A stretch of 62,177 bases of DNA from an uncultured Methanobrevibacter sp. Its GTDB lineage: Archaea > Methanobacteriota > Methanobacteria > Methanobacteriales > Methanobacteriaceae. The notes beneath the pieces are model-generated. The model was not told where the DNA came from. It did no database searches and saw only the letters and a program-made list of their open reading frames with translations. The translations under genes and the position numbers were made by a program. Each line of letters begins with the position of its first letter. Position 1 is the stretch's first letter. The stretch covers positions 1-62,177 of the forward strand of contig NZ_CAMVTE010000014.1 of the NCBI RefSeq assembly GCF_947170395.1, given 5' to 3'. This document shows positions 8,677 to 18,947 of the stretch, one piece after another.

Positions 8677-11600
8677 TTGACAAAATTAGTAAATAAATTC
8701 ATTTTACTTTTTTCACTTATGGTTCTTCTGATGATTATTCCGGCATCATTTGCTTTGGATGATGATGCCGGATTGTCATGTGATGAATCTGCAGATGTTG
8801 AGAACAGTACAATTTCTGTCAGTGAAAATGACATGTTAAAAGGTACGGCTGATTATTATTTTGATGCATCAGCTGAAAATGATGGTGATGGGACTTTAAA
8901 CAGTCCGTATAAATATCTGAAGTCAAAAAGAATTGTGAATAATTCCACTATTCACCTGGCAAACGGTGAATATGAACTTGATTATGATTCAGTGTTTGAA
9001 TATGTAAATTTCATAGGCAGTGATGTGGATAAGACTGTTATCTCCTCCAAGGATTTAGGTTTTTTCATTAACGGTTCTGCAACAATTAAAAACATTACCT
9101 TTTTGGGTTTAGGGATTGTAAATATGGGAAACCTCACTGCTACAAATTCAATTTTTGCAGGAAGTGACGGTACTTATGACGGATATGGCAATTTTCTTGG
9201 CGGAGCCATTTTAAGTGATGACGGTTCAGTTTTAACCGTTAGCAACTGTAAATTCATGGACAATAATGCGACAGCGGGTGGTGCCATTTACATGTCCAGA
9301 GGTGTTCTTGATGTTAGTGATTCCATTTTCATCAGAAACAGGGCATACAGTTATGGTGGTGCCATTGCATGTGACTATGACACTCGAGTAAAAATTTCAA
9401 AATCAAAATTCTATGACTCATCATCCGTTGACGATGCCGGAGGCGCAATCTACATTAAAGCTTCCACATTCGCTGCCAGTGATTTGGAAATCATAAATTC
9501 CTCCGCCACATTTGGAGGAGCAATAACAACCCTGGGCACTGATGTTAGCTTAAACGGCATTAAATGCATTAACAGCACTGCTGAATGGGATGGAGGGGCA
9601 ATTTATCATATGTATGGTGATTTCACCCTGACACTTTCCGATTTTGAAAACAATAATGCATTGAATGGTGGTGCATTATATATTGTCAATTCAAATGCCC
9701 TCAATGTCGAAAACAATAAGTTTTATTATAATAACGCATCATGTGCAGGGGCAGTCTATTGCCTTTTAGACACATTCGTTGTTTCTCTTGAAAACAATGT
9801 ATTTCTGGGAAATACTGCTGAGGTTAATGACACATTTTGGATAACTGATGAATTCAACTTAAACATTGGAAATGGTGATTATGCGATGTATAATGTTATT
9901 CCAGTTTATGTTGACAAATTCCCAAGCAGATACAGTCTGGTTGATGAGGGTTATGTTACAAGCGTTAAGGATCAGGCAAAAGGAGGTAACTGTTGGGCAT
10001 TTGCTGCACTTGCAGCTTTGGAGTCATGTATCCTTAAGGCATCCAATGTCACATATGATTTTTCCGAAGAAAACCTCAAAAACCTGATGGGTCTTTATTC
10101 TATTTATGGATATGAGGATGATACCAATGATGGAGGACGTCCTTACATGGCATGGGGATATCTTTCAAGTTGGTTAGGTCCTGTTTATGATGCAGATGAC
10201 GAATATAATGACATGTCCACTTTATCTGCAGTATTTGACAGTATTGTCCATGTTCAAAATATTCTGTTTTTGAATCGGGACAATTTCACAGACAATGATG
10301 CAATTAAGGAGGCATTAATGAAATATGGTGCTGTTGCATCTTCAATGTATTCGGATGAGGATTTATTTGATGATGTTCATCACAGCTATTATTGTGAGGA
10401 TGAATATTCATCCAATCATGCTGTAACCATTGTCGGATGGGATGATGATTTTCCGGCAAGCAATTTCACTTTTACTCCTCCAGGAGATGGGGCATGGATT
10501 ATTAAGAATAGCTGGGGTACAACCGAAGATGATGACGGCTATTTCTATCTTTCCTATTATGATGGAAGTTTTACATTTACTTCTCAAAGAACATATACAT
10601 TTATACTCAACGATACTGTCAGGTTCGATAAGAACTATCAGTATGACATTGCAGGTAAAACCAATGAAATGTATTATGAGGGCTATTCCAATCTGTTGTA
10701 TAAAAATGTCTTCACTGCAAGCGACAATGAATTTTTAGCTGCCGTTTCAACATACTTTGTGAATTTAACAGACTGGACAGTTACAATTAATGTGAATGGC
10801 GAATCTAAAGCATTTAAATCAGGAACTTCCAATCCTGGATATTATACCATTAATTTGGATGACCTTATTGCTATAAAAAAGGGTGATGTTTTTGAGGTAA
10901 TATTCAATGTAACTTCCCAAGGCAATGCGTTCATTCCAATTTCAGAAGCAAAGGATTTAAATAATGACATTTACTCTGCCGGAATGTCTTATGAAAGTTT
11001 GAATGGTGGTAAAACATGGATGGATCTCTATGCAGATGAATTGTATGCCAATGACGGAGCGGTGGCATGCATTAAGGCATTTACAATATTAAATCCTATT
11101 GAGACATTCCTGAGTTTGTATTTCGAGCAGGAGGCTGAAAATCTCATAAACATTATCGCAACAGTCGTTGATGAGGACGGAAACCCTGTTGAACACGGTC
11201 ATGTAATCCTTAATTTAGATGGTGTCGATTATTTATTTAACCTCACAAACGGAATTGTCGGCATACAGTACAGCTTCAAAGGCGATTCAAAATACGTTTC
11301 AGCCAGTTTTGATGCTCCAGGATATTCCCATTCATTTAATGAAGCAATAGTTGATTTTTCAAAAACAAAAGTGACTTTGAATCTTGATATTTCACAGGAA
11401 TTGTATGACGCTAGCCTGCTTATATCATGTTCAAATATCATCAATGAAACCGTAATTGTTGAAATTAATGATAATCCTTTCAATTACAGACTTGTCAACG
11501 GTAGGCTAAAGCTTGTGTTGGAAGACCTTTCAAATGGCGTTTATGACATTGACGTTTACCTTCCTCAAACTTCCATCTATGAGTGTGATGCTTTAACAGA

Positions 11601-13281
11601 TTCATTTGTGGTTGATGTACACAAAACACAGATAATTGCAAAAGATTTGAAATTCAGCGAAAGAGACATGAAAATATTGAACGTCACATTGCTTGATGAT
11701 GTGGGAAATCCTTTAAGCGGCAGTCTGATTAACATTACTGTTGGAGGATACTCATTCAGCGGATTCAGCGATGTCAATGGAGTTTATTGCCTTCCATTGA
11801 TGTTGGATGTGGGAAATTATGTCTGCAGCATCAGATACGATGGGGATGACAGTCATATAAAGTCAGCTGCAACAATAATTATCAATGTTGATAAATTCAC
11901 CAAAAACTCAAGTCAGGTTCTAATTAGCATTGGCAAAGCCGAAATAGGAAAAGATGTTGATTTGGATATCTATGTTCCTAATGCAACAGGTGATGTGCTT
12001 GTAATATATGATGGTGGAAGCAATCAGTTCCCATTGGATGAAAATGGTTATTGTCCAGTGGTTATTGATAAAATTAGTGCTGGTGAGCATGTTTTGGATG
12101 TAATATATCTTGGTGATGAAAACCATGAAATGTCCAACAGTTCGGAAATAATTTATGTAAACAAACTTCCAAGCAAAATCGCTCTGGCGGTAAGCGGACC
12201 AATAATCGGTGCAGACACTACAATCGGAATTGAAGTATCAGGTGCAACAGGAAACGTTCTTGTATTTGTTGACGGCGTAAGATATAGCAGGACTCTTGAC
12301 AATGGAAAAACCCAATTGAGCGTGCCAAGCCTTGCTGTGGGTAATCACGATATTGTCGTTGTTTATGTGGGTGATGAGACATATGAATCATCATACGCAA
12401 ACATGGTTGTCAATGGAACAGCTTTAGAAAGTAGATTCACAGGCATTACAGTTTCAGGCAGTGGAGAAATCAATGCAATTTTAGTCGATGAGAGTGGAAG
12501 ACCAATTTCAAATGCAGATATTGACTATACCATTAATGGAGCCAAGTTTAAAACCACTACAAACAGGGCAGGTCAGCTTACAATCCAGGCAGACTCAAAT
12601 ACCGTTGTGGAGATTTCCTATAAGGGGACCAATTGGATATTGCCATCTGATATTTCACTGACCTTAAAGGATCTTGTAAAACCTAGACAGGCCACAAATG
12701 TAATCGGTAAGGACTACACACAATATGCCGTTGAATATGGTATAGGCGAGCGCGGTGGAAACTTCACAGTGCAGCTGGTAGACCAAAACGGCAAACCGTT
12801 AGCCAATAAAATTGTTTATATAGGATATAACGGAAAATGCCTCAACCGTACAACCGACAGCAAAGGATTTGCAAGCGTTCAGATTAACCTTGCTTCCGAA
12901 AACAGATTGACATTTGCAGTGGCATTTTTAGGAGATGAAGACTACAATGCAACCATGTCAGTATATCTGGTTACAATAAACAAAAAGCCTGTAACAATCA
13001 GCGCTCCTACAAAAACATTCAAGGCAAGTGCAAAAACAAAATCCTACACTGTAACATTAACTACAGTCAAGGCAGCTGACGGCAAGACCTACTTCGGTTC
13101 AGGTAAAGCTGTAACATTGAGTGTTGGCGGCAAGACATACTCTGCAAAAACCAATGCTAACGGTCAGGCAACCTTTAAACTTAACTTAAACAAGAAGGGA
13201 ACCTATTCCGCTACTGTCAATTATGCCGGAGACGGTACATATGCTGCGGCTAAGGTAACAACAAAAATTAAAATCAATTAG
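8677..13281 (+). CDS. Giant surface protein: beta-helix, papain-like C1 protease, Ig-like repeats (class A)
   Basis: 1,534 residues. Signal peptide about 1-26 (basic start, then LLFSLMVLLMIIPASFA). Residues about 60-410 are polymorphic parallel beta-helix repeats with recurrent GGAIY. A papain-type C1 peptidase follows (about 415-630): Gln433 in KDQ, Cys439 in GGNCWAFA, His581 in SNHAVTIVGWD, Asn611 in IIKNSWGT, so the catalytic set is complete. Residues about 650-800 resemble the lectin-like domain often placed after C1 domains in such proteins. Ig-like repeats and the class A C-terminal module end the protein. Secreted; probably cell-wall bound. TTG 8677 follows GAGGG (8666-8670). The next gene is a tandem paralogue with a nearly identical start region. 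Confidence 0.93.
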   Translation: MTKLVNKFILLFSLMVLLMIIPASFALDDDAGLSCDESADVENSTISVSENDMLKGTADYYFDASAENDGDGTLNSPYKYLKSKRIVNNSTIHLANGEYELDYDSVFEYVNFIGSDVDKTVISSKDLGFFINGSATIKNITFLGLGIVNMGNLTATNSIFAGSDGTYDGYGNFLGGAILSDDGSVLTVSNCKFMDNNATAGGAIYMSRGVLDVSDSIFIRNRAYSYGGAIACDYDTRVKISKSKFYDSSSVDDAGGAIYIKASTFAASDLEIINSSATFGGAITTLGTDVSLNGIKCINSTAEWDGGAIYHMYGDFTLTLSDFENNNALNGGALYIVNSNALNVENNKFYYNNASCAGAVYCLLDTFVVSLENNVFLGNTAEVNDTFWITDEFNLNIGNGDYAMYNVIPVYVDKFPSRYSLVDEGYVTSVKDQAKGGNCWAFAALAALESCILKASNVTYDFSEENLKNLMGLYSIYGYEDDTNDGGRPYMAWGYLSSWLGPVYDADDEYNDMSTLSAVFDSIVHVQNILFLNRDNFTDNDAIKEALMKYGAVASSMYSDEDLFDDVHHSYYCEDEYSSNHAVTIVGWDDDFPASNFTFTPPGDGAWIIKNSWGTTEDDDGYFYLSYYDGSFTFTSQRTYTFILNDTVRFDKNYQYDIAGKTNEMYYEGYSNLLYKNVFTASDNEFLAAVSTYFVNLTDWTVTINVNGESKAFKSGTSNPGYYTINLDDLIAIKKGDVFEVIFNVTSQGNAFIPISEAKDLNNDIYSAGMSYESLNGGKTWMDLYADELYANDGAVACIKAFTILNPIETFLSLYFEQEAENLINIIATVVDEDGNPVEHGHVILNLDGVDYLFNLTNGIVGIQYSFKGDSKYVSASFDAPGYSHSFNEAIVDFSKTKVTLNLDISQELYDASLLISCSNIINETVIVEINDNPFNYRLVNGRLKLVLEDLSNGVYDIDVYLPQTSIYECDALTDSFVVDVHKTQIIAKDLKFSERDMKILNVTLLDDVGNPLSGSLINITVGGYSFSGFSDVNGVYCLPLMLDVGNYVCSIRYDGDDSHIKSAATIIINVDKFTKNSSQVLISIGKAEIGKDVDLDIYVPNATGDVLVIYDGGSNQFPLDENGYCPVVIDKISAGEHVLDVIYLGDENHEMSNSSEIIYVNKLPSKIALAVSGPIIGADTTIGIEVSGATGNVLVFVDGVRYSRTLDNGKTQLSVPSLAVGNHDIVVVYVGDETYESSYANMVVNGTALESRFTGITVSGSGEINAILVDESGRPISNADIDYTINGAKFKTTTNRAGQLTIQADSNTVVEISYKGTNWILPSDISLTLKDLVKPRQATNVIGKDYTQYAVEYGIGERGGNFTVQLVDQNGKPLANKIVYIGYNGKCLNRTTDSKGFASVQINLASENRLTFAVAFLGDEDYNATMSVYLVTINKKPVTISAPTKTFKASAKTKSYTVTLTTVKAADGKTYFGSGKAVTLSVGGKTYSAKTNANGQATFKLNLNKKGTYSATVNYAGDGTYAAAKVTTKIKIN

Positions 13282-13311
13282 TGGGATTTAAGCCCCCACT
13301 ATCTTTTTTTT
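13279..13311 (+). terminator. Terminator beginning at the stop codon
   Basis: TAGTGGG (13279-13285, which includes the TAG stop) pairs with CCCACTA (13295-13301), followed by a T-run from 13304. Confidence 0.8.
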
Positions 13312-13403
13312 CTTTTAGTTTTTCATTTTAAATTAAAATATAATTAATATTTTATAGTCTTTCAAATAAAAATATAGAATAATTAAAACTTTGAGGGATT
13401 ATT

Positions 13404-16400
13404 TTGTTTAAAAGAAAAAATAAATTCGTTTTATTTTTTTCACTGATTGTTCTATTGATGGTCATTCCAGTATCTTTTGCTTCAACCAATGGCACTGATT
13501 TGGCATTGGATGTTGAAAGTCCAGTAGTTTCCATCAGTGAAGAGGATATGTTGAAAGCATCAAACGATTATTACTTTGATGCATCGCTTGAAAATGATAC
13601 AGGTGACGGTTCACTTGAAAAACCTTATAAATATTTAACTGCAGATAGAATCAAGGCGAATTGCAATATTCACTTGGCAAACGGCAGATATGATTTGGAT
13701 AGTTCAAAAAATATTGAACTGGTTAGCATAATAGGTCATGACGCTGATAAAACTGTCATCGCTTATGGCGGTCAAGGTTTTATCGTTAAAAATTCATTAA
13801 CGCTTCAAAATGTCACATTGCTTGACTGTACCATTCAAAATCGTGGAAAAATCACAGCTACCAACACCATTTTTTCTCAGGGTATCGGTGGCAGTGATTC
13901 CTATGGAAACCGATATGGTGGGGCAATTTATAATAATGAAAATTATGAAAATACTGTTTTAACAATCAGCAATTGCACTTTCACAGATAACTATGCCACA
14001 TATGGTGGAGCCATTTACATGATTTATGGAACTCTGGATGTTTCCAATTCAGTTTTCATTGGAAACTCAGCATACAGCTATGGTGGTGCAATTGCATGTG
14101 ACTACGCTAATAAAGTAACTATTTCAAAATCCAAGTTTTATAATTCATCATCCCTCATTGATGCCGGCGGCGCAATTTATATAAAGGATTCCGAGTTTTC
14201 AGGCAATACTTTGGAATTTGTCAACTCCAGTGCAAATTATGGTGGAGCAATCACCACTTTAAAGACCACTGTGGATTTAAGCAATATCCACTGTCTTAAT
14301 AGCTCTGCAGTATTTGACGGCGGTGCAATATATCATATGTATGGAAATTTCACATTAACAGGTTCCAATTTACAATACAATCATGCATTGAACGGTGGAG
14401 CATTATTTGCTGTTAAATCCGGTGCCCTCAATGTTAAAAACAACAGGTTTGAGCATAATAATGCATCATGTGCCGGTGCAGTCTATTCTCTTTTAAACAC
14501 ACTTGAAGTTTCTCTTACAAATTACAACTGGTATTTGGATAATACTGCCGAAATAAATAAGGATGTATATGTAACCGATAAGTTTAATCTAAACCTTGGA
14601 AACGGCAGTTATGCCATGTTTAAAGTTAATCCCTCATCAGTTGGTGACCTGCCCAGCAAATTCAGTCTTGTTGATGAAGGTTATGTTACAGTTGCAAAGG
14701 ATCAAAAGAACGGCGGGAACTGTTGGGCTTTTGCACCGGTTACTGCCCTGGAATCATGTATCCTAAAGATTTCAAATGTCACCTATGATTTTTCAGAAGA
14801 AAACATAAAAAATCTGATGGCTTTATATTCCAATTATGGATGGGATCATAATTACGGAGTAACTCTCGATACCAATAATGGTGGGTTCGATATGATGTCT
14901 TGGGCTTATCTTTCAAGTTGGTTGGGCCCTATAAATGATATGGATGATGTATATGATGCCTTATCCACATTATCTCCAGTTTTTAACAGTATTGTTCATG
15001 TTCAAAATATAGTGGATGTAACTCCTAAATATTCTGGTGACAGGGATACAATCAAGACGGCTTTAATGAAATACGGTGCTGTAGTTACTGCAATGTATTA
15101 TAATTATAATTATTATAATTTCAATACACACAGCTATTGGTATAAGGATGATTACTCACCAAATCATGCTGTAACAATTGTCGGATGGGATGATAATTAC
15201 TCCAAATCAAACTTTAAATCAGGAAGTAGCATTGAAGGTGATGGAGCATGGATTGTAAGAAACAGTTGGGGTTCAGATTGGGGAGATAAAGGTGATTTTT
15301 ATATTTCATATTATGATAATATTTTCTTAAATCCTCAAAGGGCAATTGCATATACTTTCATTTTAAACGATACCATTGCCCTTGACAAGAATTATCAGTA
15401 TGACATTGCAGGTGTGACAGATTATTTCTACAATGCTCCTTCAAGTGTTCTCTATAAGAATCTATACACATCAACCGATGATGAGTTTTTGGCAGCGGTT
15501 TCAACATACTTTGAAAAATTAACCAATTGGACTGTAACAGTTAAGGTAAATGGAGAGTTTAAGACTTTCAAATCTGGAATTTCCAATTCAGGCTATTATA
15601 CATTTTACTTGGATGAGTTTGTACCTCTTAAAAAGGGTGATATTTTTGAAGTGATATTTAATATTACAACTGACGGCAGTGCAGGTTTTCCAATTTCAGA
15701 AGCTGTAGCACTAACCAGTAAAATTTATTCAGCAGGCACCTCTTATGCAAGTTGGGATGGTGAAAATTGGGTTGATTTATATGATTTTGAATTTAAGTAT
15801 TCCAGTCATTCATATAATTCACAGGTTGCCTGCATTAAAGCGTTTACATTCTTAAATCCGATTGAAACATCTTTAAGCTTGAATATTTCCTATAATCTTA
15901 CAAATCCTGTAAACATTACAGTTACTGTAATTGATCAGTATGGGAATCTGGTCAGCTATGGTAATGTTACATTAAATTTAAGTGGTATTGAATATGTCTT
16001 AAACCTTTCTGATGGTAAAGCCAGCATGCGATATGACTTTGAAAAGGTTTCAAATAATGTATCTGCTGTTTTTGGTGCTGTCGGTTATTCACCATCCTAT
16101 GCTGAAGACAGTGTTGTTTTTCCAAAAACAAAAGTTGATTTGGATTTGGAAATATTTCAGACATTAAATGATGCTGTATTGGACATAACATGTCTTAATG
16201 AAATTAATGCAACATTAATTATTAATATAAACGATAAATCTTCCGAATCAAGGTTAATCAACGGTAAAACCAGAATCAATCTAATCAATCTTTCCAATGG
16301 TGTTTATAATATTAATATTACTCTTCCGGTTGATTCAATTTATGAATGTGAGGATATAATTGACTCATTTGTTGTAAATGTCAGCAAAACACGAATAATT

Positions 16401-18830
16401 GCAGATGATTTGACATTTGGAGAAAGGGAAGTTGGAAAATTGAATGTCACATTGGTTGATGAAAACTCCAATCCTTTAGCCAATCGTTTGTTAAACTTCA
16501 AATTGGGAAATTACTCATTTATCGGCATCAGCGATGAAGAGGGCAAATATACTCTTCCTCTTTTCTTGGAAAATGGTGAATATGGGTGTTATGTTGAATT
16601 TAATGGGGACAATAATCATTTCAAATCCAATGCAACAGTAAATATCAGTGTTGAGAAATTCATTAAGGAACCTACACGGGTGCTGATTAATCTCACTGAC
16701 GCTAAAGTTGGTGACGATGTCAATGTTGGTATTCGTGTTTTGAATGCTTCTGGTGATGTTCTTGTTATGTTTGATGGTGTCAGCAGTCGTGTTTCTTTAG
16801 ATGATAATGGTTCTGCTGTTTTTGTTGTTGAGAGTATTGGTGCTGGCGGGCATGTTTTGGATGTTGTTTATCTTGGAAGTGACATTTATGAAATGTCAAA
16901 TGCCAGTGAGGTTATTGAGGTTTCTAAGTTGTCCAGTAATGTTAATTTGACTGTTGGTTCTGCTGTTGTTGGTGGGGATGTTGATGTAGTTATTAACGTT
17001 CCTGGTGCCAGTGGTGATGTTTTAGTCATGTTTGATGGTGTCAGCAGTCGTGTTTCTTTAGATGATAATGGTTCTGCTGTTTTTGTTGTTGAGAGTATTG
17101 GTGCTGGCGGGCATGTTTTGGATGTTGTTTATCTTGGAAGTGACATTTATGAAATGTCAAATGCCAGTGAGGTTATTGAGGTTTCTAAGTTGTCCAGTAA
17201 TGTTAATTTGACTGTTGGTTCTGCTGTTGTTGGTGAGGATGTTAATGTTGATATTTGTGTTTTGAATGCTTCTGGTGATGTTCTTGTCATGTTTGATGGG
17301 GTCAGTAATCGTGTTTCTTTAGATGAGAATGGCACTGCTGGTTTTGTCATTGAAAGTATTGGTGCTGGTAGTCATGTTTTGGATGTTGTTTATCTTGGTA
17401 GTGATGTTTATGAGGTGTCTAACGCTAGTGCTTCCATTATTGTTTCTAAGTTGTCCAGTGATGTTAATTTGACTGTTGGTTCTGCTGTTGTTGGTGAGGA
17501 TATTGATGTAGTTATTAGTGTTCCTGGTGCTAGTGGGGATGTTCTTGTTATGTTTGATGGGGTCAGTAATCGTGTTTCTTTAGATGAGAATGGCACTGCT
17601 AGCTTTGTCATTGAAAAGATAGGTGTTGGCAGACATGTTTTGGATGTTGTTTATCTTGGAAGCGACATTTATGAAATGTCAAATGCCAGTGAGGTCATTG
17701 ATGTTTCTAAACTGACCAGTGATATCAAATTGACAATTGGAGATATAAAAATTGGTATTGATACGCCAATAAGCATTGAAATTCCTGGAGCAACTGGGGA
17801 AGTTCACATCTATTTTGATGAAAATGAAACAGTAAGACAACTGACTGATGGAAAAACTGATTTTAATGTGTCAGGTCTTGCAGTTGGAAACCATAATATC
17901 CATATAATTTATTTGGGTGATGATACTCATGATTGGGCTTATTTAAATAAGTTCATACCTGCCAGTGCAATTTCAAGCAGATTTACAAACATGACAGTTG
18001 ATGGTAAAGGATTGATTTCTGCTGTTTTGGTTGACGGATTTGGAAACATTGTCCCTAATGCAGAAATAATCTATAAAATTGCAAACACTACTTATTCCAA
18101 TTTCACTGATGAAAATGGGGAATTTGCGATTAAGATTAACTCAAATGCTGTTGTTGAGATTAATTATTGTGGCGATGATTTGATTTTACCGGCTGATATT
18201 GCAATTACAATAAACAATCTTGCTCCAATCAGATCATCTACAACTGTTGTTGGAGACAATTACACACAACCTGCAATTGAATATAAACTAGGTGAACGTG
18301 GAGGTAACTTCACAGTACAATTGCTTGACCAAAACGGCAAGCCGCTATCCAATAAAACAGTCTACATTGGATATAACGGTAAATGTCTTGAAAGAACTAC
18401 TGATGAAAACGGATTTGCTAGGGTGCAAATTAATCTTGTGGCTGAAAACAGATTGACTTTTGCTGTTGCGTTCCTTGGTGATGAATACTACAATGCAACA
18501 ATGTCTGTATATCTGATTACAATAACCAAAAAGGCCGTTAAAATTGATGCTCAGCCAAAAACATACAAGGCAAGTGCAAAAACCAAATCATACACAGTAA
18601 CATTAACTACTGATAAAAATCAATTTGATGGTAAAACATACTTTGGTGAAGGTAAAAAGGTTACAATGACTGTCAACGGCAAAACATACTCTGCAAAAAC
18701 TGACAGTAACGGTCATGCAACATTCAAACTAAATATGTCCAAAAAGGGAACTTATTCTGCCACCATTAGCTATGCAGGGGACAATACTTATGCTTCTGCA
18801 AAATCAACCGCCAAAATAACAATTAATTAG
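13404..18830 (+). CDS. Giant surface protein: beta-helix, papain-like C1 protease, extended Ig-like array (class A)
   Basis: 1,808 residues, a tandem paralogue of the preceding gene with the same order: signal peptide ending PVSFAS, beta-helix (about 60-410), C1 peptidase with Cys440 (GGNCWAFA), His588 (NHAVTIVGWD) and Asn620 (VRNSWGSDWG), lectin-like segment, Ig-like repeats, class A module. It is longer because of four nearly identical 87-residue Ig-like units (about 1093-1440). A Tyr/Asn-rich insertion (YYNYNYYNFN, about 565-575) inside the protease, before the His, is absent from the paralogue. TTG 13404 has the same upstream context, with TTGAGGGATT about 12 nt away, as the gene at 8677. 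It is the only gene here with this many conserved repeats, which makes it a candidate for length variation. Confidence 0.93.
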   Translation: MFKRKNKFVLFFSLIVLLMVIPVSFASTNGTDLALDVESPVVSISEEDMLKASNDYYFDASLENDTGDGSLEKPYKYLTADRIKANCNIHLANGRYDLDSSKNIELVSIIGHDADKTVIAYGGQGFIVKNSLTLQNVTLLDCTIQNRGKITATNTIFSQGIGGSDSYGNRYGGAIYNNENYENTVLTISNCTFTDNYATYGGAIYMIYGTLDVSNSVFIGNSAYSYGGAIACDYANKVTISKSKFYNSSSLIDAGGAIYIKDSEFSGNTLEFVNSSANYGGAITTLKTTVDLSNIHCLNSSAVFDGGAIYHMYGNFTLTGSNLQYNHALNGGALFAVKSGALNVKNNRFEHNNASCAGAVYSLLNTLEVSLTNYNWYLDNTAEINKDVYVTDKFNLNLGNGSYAMFKVNPSSVGDLPSKFSLVDEGYVTVAKDQKNGGNCWAFAPVTALESCILKISNVTYDFSEENIKNLMALYSNYGWDHNYGVTLDTNNGGFDMMSWAYLSSWLGPINDMDDVYDALSTLSPVFNSIVHVQNIVDVTPKYSGDRDTIKTALMKYGAVVTAMYYNYNYYNFNTHSYWYKDDYSPNHAVTIVGWDDNYSKSNFKSGSSIEGDGAWIVRNSWGSDWGDKGDFYISYYDNIFLNPQRAIAYTFILNDTIALDKNYQYDIAGVTDYFYNAPSSVLYKNLYTSTDDEFLAAVSTYFEKLTNWTVTVKVNGEFKTFKSGISNSGYYTFYLDEFVPLKKGDIFEVIFNITTDGSAGFPISEAVALTSKIYSAGTSYASWDGENWVDLYDFEFKYSSHSYNSQVACIKAFTFLNPIETSLSLNISYNLTNPVNITVTVIDQYGNLVSYGNVTLNLSGIEYVLNLSDGKASMRYDFEKVSNNVSAVFGAVGYSPSYAEDSVVFPKTKVDLDLEIFQTLNDAVLDITCLNEINATLIININDKSSESRLINGKTRINLINLSNGVYNINITLPVDSIYECEDIIDSFVVNVSKTRIIADDLTFGEREVGKLNVTLVDENSNPLANRLLNFKLGNYSFIGISDEEGKYTLPLFLENGEYGCYVEFNGDNNHFKSNATVNISVEKFIKEPTRVLINLTDAKVGDDVNVGIRVLNASGDVLVMFDGVSSRVSLDDNGSAVFVVESIGAGGHVLDVVYLGSDIYEMSNASEVIEVSKLSSNVNLTVGSAVVGGDVDVVINVPGASGDVLVMFDGVSSRVSLDDNGSAVFVVESIGAGGHVLDVVYLGSDIYEMSNASEVIEVSKLSSNVNLTVGSAVVGEDVNVDICVLNASGDVLVMFDGVSNRVSLDENGTAGFVIESIGAGSHVLDVVYLGSDVYEVSNASASIIVSKLSSDVNLTVGSAVVGEDIDVVISVPGASGDVLVMFDGVSNRVSLDENGTASFVIEKIGVGRHVLDVVYLGSDIYEMSNASEVIDVSKLTSDIKLTIGDIKIGIDTPISIEIPGATGEVHIYFDENETVRQLTDGKTDFNVSGLAVGNHNIHIIYLGDDTHDWAYLNKFIPASAISSRFTNMTVDGKGLISAVLVDGFGNIVPNAEIIYKIANTTYSNFTDENGEFAIKINSNAVVEINYCGDDLILPADIAITINNLAPIRSSTTVVGDNYTQPAIEYKLGERGGNFTVQLLDQNGKPLSNKTVYIGYNGKCLERTTDENGFARVQINLVAENRLTFAVAFLGDEYYNATMSVYLITITKKAVKIDAQPKTYKASAKTKSYTVTLTTDKNQFDGKTYFGEGKKVTMTVNGKTYSAKTDSNGHATFKLNMSKKGTYSATISYAGDNTYASAKSTAKITIN
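16680..17722 (+). repeat. 261-bp tandem repeats encoding Ig-like units
   Basis: Four consecutive 87-residue units (261 bp each), followed by a degenerate fifth to about 17970. Positions 16767-16974 and 17028-17235 are identical over 208 bp by eye. Units 1 and 3 share VLNASGDV where units 2 and 4 have VPGASGDV, while units 1-2 share SSRVSLDDNG and units 3-4 share SNRVSLDENG. The coding strand is G/T-rich with mostly T-ending codons, unlike the surrounding gene. Confidence 0.9.
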
Positions 18831-18862
18831 GAAGATTAATTCTTCCATTCATTATTTTTTTT
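18830..18862 (+). terminator. Hairpin plus T-run terminator
   Basis: GGAAGA (18830-18835, starting at the last base of the TAG stop) pairs with TCTTCC (18841-18846) across a 5-nt loop; T-run at 18855-18862. Confidence 0.75.
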
Positions 18863-18878
18863 CAAACAGACTTTAAAG

Positions 18879-18886
18879 TTTATATA
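18879..18886 (+). promoter_or_regulatory. TATA box of the 18948 gene
   Basis: TTTATATA matches the methanogen TATA consensus. Initiation near 18905 would give a leader of about 43 nt containing AGGTTGG (18934-18940) ahead of GTG 18948. Confidence 0.6.
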
Positions 18887-18947
18887 ATGTAATTAACATA
18901 AATATTTAACATAATTTAATATTTTATTAAAATAGGTTGGTATTATT

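Noticed and set aside
16680-17722. CRISPR or transposon origin for the direct repeats
   Set aside because: The repeats are in frame, 261 bp long, contiguous and encode Ig-like units; there are no spacers, cas genes or terminal inverted repeats.
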